The position numbers and the translations under genes are program-made. Source: Paraglaciecola arctica (GTDB taxonomy: Bacteria; Pseudomonadota; Gammaproteobacteria; Enterobacterales; Alteromonadaceae). From it: 64,000 nt of DNA. Where the stretch lies: contig NZ_JAHKQO010000016.1 of assembly GCF_018861065.1 (NCBI RefSeq), forward strand, positions 1 to 64,000, written 5' to 3'. Shown in pieces: positions 59,980 to 64,000 of the stretch; position 1 is the stretch's first letter; the number at the start of each line of letters is the position of its first letter. The notes under the pieces are model-generated. The model had not been told where the DNA came from, ran no database searches, and was given only the letters and a program-made list of their open reading frames with translations.

Positions 59980-60501
59980 ATGTATATAAAAATGGGGTTA
60001 GCTGGTTGCATATTATTTGTTAGCAGTTTTGCTAATGCAGGGATCATTTATGATTTTGTTTGTGACGATCCAACATGTGGCGGCAATAATAATTGGGGAG
60101 GGTCATTCGAAATAGAAGAATCTGTAGCGTTAGGTCTGTCGCCATTTTCATTCGCAAGTGTCATAAGTTTTGACTTCACGAGTCCAGATTTGTTCGGGAT
60201 TACTTGGGATTTGACGGATTTGGTGAATGGACTCTCAATGATATTCTCAGCCGACGGCAAGTCGATAGATCGCATCAGAGGCCTTGCCTCGAGCAACTGT
60301 CTGCAGCAGGGAAACTCGGCGTGTTTTAGGTCTAGTACAGGTGATACGCTTCTTATTAGCGCTAGAACTGTTATTGACACAAACTTCACGTTGGAAAACG
60401 GTCGTTGGCTTGCCCGGGAGGTCTCTGGTCCATCAACCATTTCAATCTTCGCATTGGGTATTATGGGTTTAGCACTACGTCGATTTAAGAAACAATCTTA
60501 A
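59980..60501 (+). CDS. Secreted protein with degenerate PEP-CTERM tail
   Basis: 173 aa. Signal peptide (about residues 1-20, ending FANAG) and a beta-rich middle with Cys pairs (CDDPTC, NCLQQGNSAC). The C-terminus has the PEP-CTERM layout: motif, hydrophobic helix ISIFALGIMGLALRR and basic end RRFKKQS. The motif reads VSGPST where VPEPST is expected, so exosortase recognition may be lost. No exosortase is in the window. Sorting to the surface or biofilm matrix is the family role. Confidence 0.75.
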   Translation: MYIKMGLAGCILFVSSFANAGIIYDFVCDDPTCGGNNNWGGSFEIEESVALGLSPFSFASVISFDFTSPDLFGITWDLTDLVNGLSMIFSADGKSIDRIRGLASSNCLQQGNSACFRSSTGDTLLISARTVIDTNFTLENGRWLAREVSGPSTISIFALGIMGLALRRFKKQS

Positions 60502-60520
60502 TTTAGTTACTTTATCGAAG

Positions 60521-60843
60521 TTAATTATCGACGGCGCTATGTCTGCATAACCTCATGTAAGCTAATGTCGTCGATAACAGAAGCCTTGTGATGTTAAATA
60601 TTTTGGCAAATGACCAGCTTTCAGCCAAGTCTTTGTCAACACACAGCACCACATGGGTATGATTACTCATGACGGCATAGGCGCAAATATCGATAGAATA
60701 CACAGTTCCTAAAAACAACAATCGCTCTTCTATCCACCCTTTACGATGTTCGTAACTTTGGCCGGTAAATTTATCTTCACCGCACAAAAAGAATGGCGAA
60801 CACAACGGGAAACACAATGGTAATAAGAGATATCAAGTAAACT
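60521..60843 (-). pseudogene. REP-associated tyrosine transposase (Y1/IS200-like) remnant
   Basis: The family N-terminus is split over two frames: YYHCVSRCVRHS (60843 downwards), then FLCGEDKFTGQSYEHRKGW in another frame, with one T missing in a T-run near 60786. The HUH motif SNHTHVVL and the segment DKDLAESWS are present, after which similarity stops, so the catalytic Tyr region is gone. Normal members are about 300 aa. Two 37-bp repeats stand just upstream (60861-60934). Confidence 0.8.
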
Positions 60844-60860
60844 AATTTGATTAATTTACA

Positions 60861-60934
60861 TAATCGATGGGGTCAGGGCCATTTGATTTTCAACCAATAA
60901 TCGATGGGGTCAGAGCCATTTGATTTTCAAGCAA
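60861..60934. repeat. Two tandem 37-bp REP-like repeats
   Basis: The units at 60861-60897 and 60898-60934 differ at two positions and contain GGGGTCAGRGCCATTTGATT. Repeats with GGGGTCAGAGC are known next to REP-associated transposase genes, and one is adjacent here. Confidence 0.8.
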
Positions 60935-60939
60935 TACTC

Positions 60940-61440
60940 TTAGTTAATTTTAGGAATATATGCAACATCAGATTTAATCCATTTTTCTAATTCAGATGAC
61001 GTTATCAGTTTGTCAGCAAAGAAAACCAGTTTGATATTGGCAACAAAATCTTCGATGTTTTTGATGGCTGATAGTGGGTCAACTGGATTCATGACTTTTC
61101 TTCCTCCTCTTACCAGAAATGAACTGCTTGAGCCATGTTCGCGATTTTCTTTGATAAACACTTTGGCTAATACGCCATTCTTTTCAAATTCAGTTTTCAT
61201 GTAAGCCGCAATCTTTTCAGGCGAATGTTTACCTAAATCATTGCCAGCATAAAATATCACACCAACAACAGGTGCTGAGCAAGAGTATTCAAGCGTAAGA
61301 CCAAGAACTGTGTCATCAAACCCAATGGACTCATCCTTTTTCAAATTCAGTAGCTTGTAAAGAAAGAAATAGTACTGAAAATCAAACCCTACGATTGTCC
61401 CAGCTGCTGAGGTTTTTTCTGTATGAGATTTACCTACCAA
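60940..61440 (-). CDS. Hypothetical protein (166 aa), possible truncated or chimeric nuclease-type protein
   Basis: It starts with TTG at 61440 behind AAGGGA. The first 45 residues (AAGTIVGFDFQYYFFLYKLL, then NLKKDESIGF) resemble the N-terminus of DUF4297/Cap4-like dsDNA nucleases, which normally continue with an acidic catalytic core; here a different sequence follows (LEYSCSAPVVGVIFYAGND). No family is recognised for the rest. It may be a decayed or fused gene. It sits inside the repeat-flanked accessory segment. Confidence 0.5.
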   Translation of the reverse strand: MVGKSHTEKTSAAGTIVGFDFQYYFFLYKLLNLKKDESIGFDDTVLGLTLEYSCSAPVVGVIFYAGNDLGKHSPEKIAAYMKTEFEKNGVLAKVFIKENREHGSSSSFLVRGGRKVMNPVDPLSAIKNIEDFVANIKLVFFADKLITSSELEKWIKSDVAYIPKIN

Positions 61441-61783
61441 ACTAATTCCCTTAAAACGTTTGTGTCCTACTTGACCAAATCAATCATAACTCCAATAGAC
61501 ACAGAAGAAAATGATTTACCAACATAGTCACAAATGAATGATAAGTATAGCTTGGACATTTTTAATTATGACCATGCTTAAACAGAAAAATGAAAATGTA
61601 TTCATGGTTTTAGCGGCAAGTTTGTAGCGTTGAAAAGTTTCATCACCAGCGCTTTTAAGTCTTTCATTTTGCTTTCAAGGAATAAGATGTCGCGAACTCT
61701 CGCAAGCAACCTACTTAAATTTTTTCAAAGCTTGTTCCCACTCAATAAGTACGTCAAAAAAGTTCGAGCTTTGTATGCCTAGG
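61441..61783. other. Intergenic stretch, 343 bp
   Basis: AT-rich, no coding frame of substance on either strand, no RNA gene or clear repeat. It is bounded on the right by the second tRNA-end repeat. Confidence 0.5.
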
Positions 61784-61832
61784 CGCACCAATTTTAAAAA
61801 AGGTCTTGGGTAATACCAAGACCTTTTTTTGT
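61784..61832 (+). repeat. 49-bp direct repeat, copy 2
   Basis: Second copy of the tRNA-Leu 3' end (CGCACCA) plus terminator, offset 2,608 bp from copy 1, with one mismatch. No tRNA body precedes it. Confidence 0.9.
61795..61830 (+). terminator. Duplicated copy of the tRNA-Leu terminator
   Basis: The same 10-bp stem (61800-61809 with 61816-61825) and run of seven Ts as the terminator at 59187. No tRNA or obvious plus-strand gene precedes it. Confidence 0.85.
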
Positions 61833-61978
61833 GGGTGTAATTTATTATATGTAATCCTAGGCAATAAATTTTGAAAAAAGCCTCTAAAAATAGCAGTGGT
61901 AGATGACTTGCATTTTCAACCGAAATCGGAAGTTGACACAGTAATAAATCTTCCAGGCTAACTTTTGAGTCAGAATCG

Positions 61979-62326
61979 TTGGAAAATAAATTTTGGACTC
62001 ATCTTCTAGATACAATAAAAGATGAAAATATTGAAATTGACCTACTGCTTTGCGATGGGGACATGGCTACTCATCGCAACGAAGAAGGGGCGGGCGTGGA
62101 AGAAACTTAATGAACTGGGTACTTTACTAAACTCTAAAGTGTTAGAGGGCGCTACTGGGAATCATGACATCCAAAGTAGACCTTTAGACGTTAATATTGA
62201 AATTAGAGACTTAAATCATGTAATGATATATCTGAAGCTTTAAAGAAGCTCGAACCTGAGTACCCTTTAGTAGTCCAAGGAGAGTCAGTTAACATAGCTC
62301 ATCAACTGCGAGGCCGTGCAAGTTAA
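61979..62326 (+). pseudogene. Apparent frameshifted remnant of a small unknown gene
   Basis: Three coding-like stretches follow each other: one frame from a TTG at 61979 to a stop at 62110 (IKDENIEIDLLLCDGDMATH), then LNELGTLLNSKVLEGATGNH in another frame to 62243, then EALKKLEPEYPLVVQGESVN in the first frame to a stop at 62326. Joined, they read as one soluble protein of about 115 aa. The family is not recognised. Two compensating indels, or a chance pattern, would explain it. Confidence 0.35.
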
Positions 62327-62396
62327 ATAGCTTGAATTGTAGTGGTCATTTGTAAATGCTAGTCTTAAATTCACTTCAATTGTGTAAAGAATAAAT

Positions 62397-63026
62397 ATGA
62401 GATTAACGCTTTCCCTTATGTTTTGCTGGGTGATTTCGGCAAACGCCATGGCTTCTAACGATGATACTATGCGCTACTGCAATTCTGATTGTGCGAGTGA
62501 GTTGCAGTTTTTTAAGAAATTTGCCCGAGAAGGTTCTTCGTTGGCTCATCATGCTTTGTCTACTATGTATTTATTAGGCATGGCAACAGATAAAAATGTG
62601 AAAGTAGGATTAAGGCACTTAAATAAAGCCGTAAAAGCCAATGAACCGGCTGCTGTTTATCAAAAAGCTTACTTTTATCATAGAGGCATATTTTTGGAGC
62701 AAGATACTGAAAAAGCACTGTTATGGTATAAAAAAGCCACTCGCCTTAAAGTTCAAGGTGCAGCTGAAAAGTATGCACTTTTGTTGAGTGAAGTTGCATC
62801 ATCTAACGACCTTAAAGTGATTACTGCAAGGGAACAAGTCAAATCGCACAAACCAACCGTAGAGCAACGTTTTGATGAGGAAGTTGAAAGGATCACTATT
62901 TCTGCAGGATTAAGTTTTAAACAAGTTTTATACGTAGCTGAAAATCAGGCCTGCAATATTAATTGTGAGTTAATCGCGAGCAATAGTGTAGCAGTGCCTA
63001 TGATTATATTGCCTAGAGATGAATGA
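62397..63026 (+). CDS. Secreted Sel1-like/TPR repeat protein
   Basis: 209 aa. Signal peptide (residues 1-19, ends ANAMA). Sel1-type helical repeats at about residues 46-115: GSSLAHHALSTMYLLGMATD, EPAAVYQKAYFYHRGIFLEQ and DTEKALLWYKKATRLKVQGA. The C-terminal 80 residues carry no repeat and hold a Cys pair (ACNINC). Sel1 repeats mediate protein-protein contacts; the partner is unknown. Free-standing. Confidence 0.78.
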   Translation: MRLTLSLMFCWVISANAMASNDDTMRYCNSDCASELQFFKKFAREGSSLAHHALSTMYLLGMATDKNVKVGLRHLNKAVKANEPAAVYQKAYFYHRGIFLEQDTEKALLWYKKATRLKVQGAAEKYALLLSEVASSNDLKVITAREQVKSHKPTVEQRFDEEVERITISAGLSFKQVLYVAENQACNINCELIASNSVAVPMIILPRDE

Positions 63027-63333
63027 ACAAAATGTCCGTGTATAATCTCGGCAATAAAAGGGTAGTTGTCAATTAAAGGTGCCTACAGAAAGCGTTAGTC
63101 TTTGATATTTTTGTAGGCTAGATAATGGTTCCTAGGTAGCTGTTTTGCTCTTAAAGTGAAGTGAAATTCAGCGCAGTGTTCATACTAATGTAAGTGATGG
63201 GCCTTAAGTGCAGTCATATTATTGAGAATAGGTAACCATTTAGTTTGGCATAAGAAGATTAAGTTGGTTTTCCATACACGATAATATTCAACGCGATATT
63301 GACAAACAAGTTCGTAATATCGCGTTGAATTGG
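63027..63333. other. Intergenic stretch with 15-bp inverted repeat
   Basis: 307 bp between the Sel1-like gene and the reductase gene end. The only clear structure is the inverted repeat 63286-63300 / 63316-63330 (ATTCAACGCGATATT and its exact complement, 15-nt loop), directly downstream of the reductase stop. No T-run follows on the minus strand. Confidence 0.7.
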
Positions 63334-64000
63334 CTATTCGATTTCTAATAAGTGTTTTACCTGTATAGACTCGTCAGCTAGTCGTTTAGCGGATATTGAG
63401 CTTTTATTCGCGACTAATTTTTTAGAGAAAACAAATTCTTTAGGGCGGTTGATACAATCTACTGAAATAATGACCTCTTCTTTCAAATAGAATATTGCAA
63501 AGCTGCGGCTATGGTTAATATCACCGCGAACAACAATTTGATCGTAACCTTGGTTTAAGCCAACAATTTGTAATTTTACATCGTATTGATCTGACCAAAA
63601 CCAAGGTAATGCACTGTATGCTTTTGGTTTACCACATATTGACGCAGCCGCTGATTTTGCTTGGTCTGTAGCATTGGGTACTGATTCTAATCTAATTCTG
63701 CGATTATATAATTCATTAGGGTGATTAGCACAATCTCCACATGCCACAATATTAGGATCGTTTGTTTGGGCATATTGATCTGTCACTATGCCGTTATCGA
63801 CCTCAAGCCCAGCTTCTTGCGCCAACTCGGTATTAGGGATGATACCAATACCAATTACCACTAAATCTGCTGGTATCTTGGTACCATTAGCACAAGTTAC
63901 AGACTCTACTTTTGTAGACCCGACTAATTCACTAACTTGTATTGTGGTTTTTATATCGACGCCTTCTTCTTGATGAATTCGCGTATAAAAATCAGATATT
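63334..64000 (-). CDS. FAD-dependent ferredoxin/rubredoxin-type NAD(P)H reductase, 5' part beyond window
   Basis: The open frame continues through the right edge (about 221 codons visible). The sequence shows VVIGIGIIPNTELAQEAGLE, the FAD motif IVACGDCANHPN and ending DQAKSAAASI, then a C-terminal Reductase_C-like domain (WFWSDQYDVKLQIVGLNQGY). This is the class of dioxygenase ferredoxin reductases and rubredoxin reductases, which pass electrons from NAD(P)H to a ferredoxin. The NAD(P)-binding part and partners are outside the window. Confidence 0.88.
   Translation of the reverse strand, partial: ISDFYTRIHQEEGVDIKTTIQVSELVGSTKVESVTCANGTKIPADLVVIGIGIIPNTELAQEAGLEVDNGIVTDQYAQTNDPNIVACGDCANHPNELYNRRIRLESVPNATDQAKSAAASICGKPKAYSALPWFWSDQYDVKLQIVGLNQGYDQIVVRGDINHSRSFAIFYLKEEVIISVDCINRPKEFVFSKKLVANKSSISAKRLADESIQVKHLLEIE

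Noticed and set aside
61740-61790. Second tRNA gene before the duplicated terminator
   Set aside because: A GTTCGAG stretch is present, but the T-stem and acceptor stem do not pair and no anticodon arm can be drawn.

Overview
The window looks like a chromosome segment from a marine gammaproteobacterium of the order Alteromonadales, closest in style to Glaciecola/Paraglaciecola/Alteromonas. This is an inference from gene content and order, since no rRNA is present. The evidence is the blocks leuS-lptE-holA-nadD-rsfS-rlmH-mrdA-rodA-mltB-rlpA-dacA-ybeD-lipB-lipA and yhbY/rlmE-ftsH-folP-glmM-tpiA-secG-tRNA-Leu(GAG), AT-leaning codon use, frequent GTG/TTG starts, and several GGDEF signalling proteins.

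Layout. 1-1.3 kb: 5' part of a sensor with two-component-regulator propeller repeats, cut by the window edge. 1.4-8.4 kb (minus): pqiA-pqiB-pqiC, a translationally coupled diguanylate cyclase, an Atm1-type ABC exporter, a DUF3820 protein and a small unknown protein, nearly gapless. 8.5-20 kb: metabolic genes (PLP decarboxylase, M13 peptidase lipoprotein, MDR dehydrogenase, asnS, GNAT, CHMI-like isomerase, acyl-CoA ligase, DUF6817 protein, cysK). 20-24 kb: Lrp-type regulator, NhaC-type antiporter and gamma-glutamyltranspeptidase, suggesting a cysteine/glutathione neighbourhood. 24-32 kb: a TPR protein with a degenerate GGDEF domain, small membrane proteins, tcdA and manC-manB. 32-46 kb: lipoate, cell-wall, ribosome-maturation and leuS genes on the minus strand. 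46-49.5 kb: Lon-like protease and SlyD. 49.5-52.3 kb: the most interesting locus, described below. 52.4-59.2 kb: housekeeping block ending in tRNA-Leu. 59.2-64 kb: accessory DNA with repeats, decayed genes, a PEP-CTERM-like protein, a Sel1-like protein and a ferredoxin reductase cut by the right edge.

Main discovery candidate. At 52313-51294 (minus) a 265-aa tetrapyrrole-methylase-fold protein carries the motifs of borosin alpha-N-methyltransferases (OphMA/SonM type). It is followed after 15 bp by a 68-residue acidic-tailed peptide that looks like its separate precursor, and after 16 more bp by a TPR-GGDEF diguanylate cyclase. This is a split borosin (backbone N-methylated RiPP) locus with an unusual acidic candidate core and a possible link to c-di-GMP. 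Split borosins are already known from Shewanella; the tail and the GGDEF partner are what may be new.

Second candidate. The tRNA-Leu 3' end plus its terminator (49 bp) is repeated 2,608 bp downstream with one mismatch, bracketing accessory DNA that includes a 13-copy heptamer array, an inverted-repeat element, a frameshifted REP-associated transposase and a degenerate PEP-CTERM protein. It looks like the remnant of an element inserted at the tRNA. In E. coli the order here is secG-leuU-argG-metY-rimP-nusA-infB; none of rimP, nusA or infB follows within this window.
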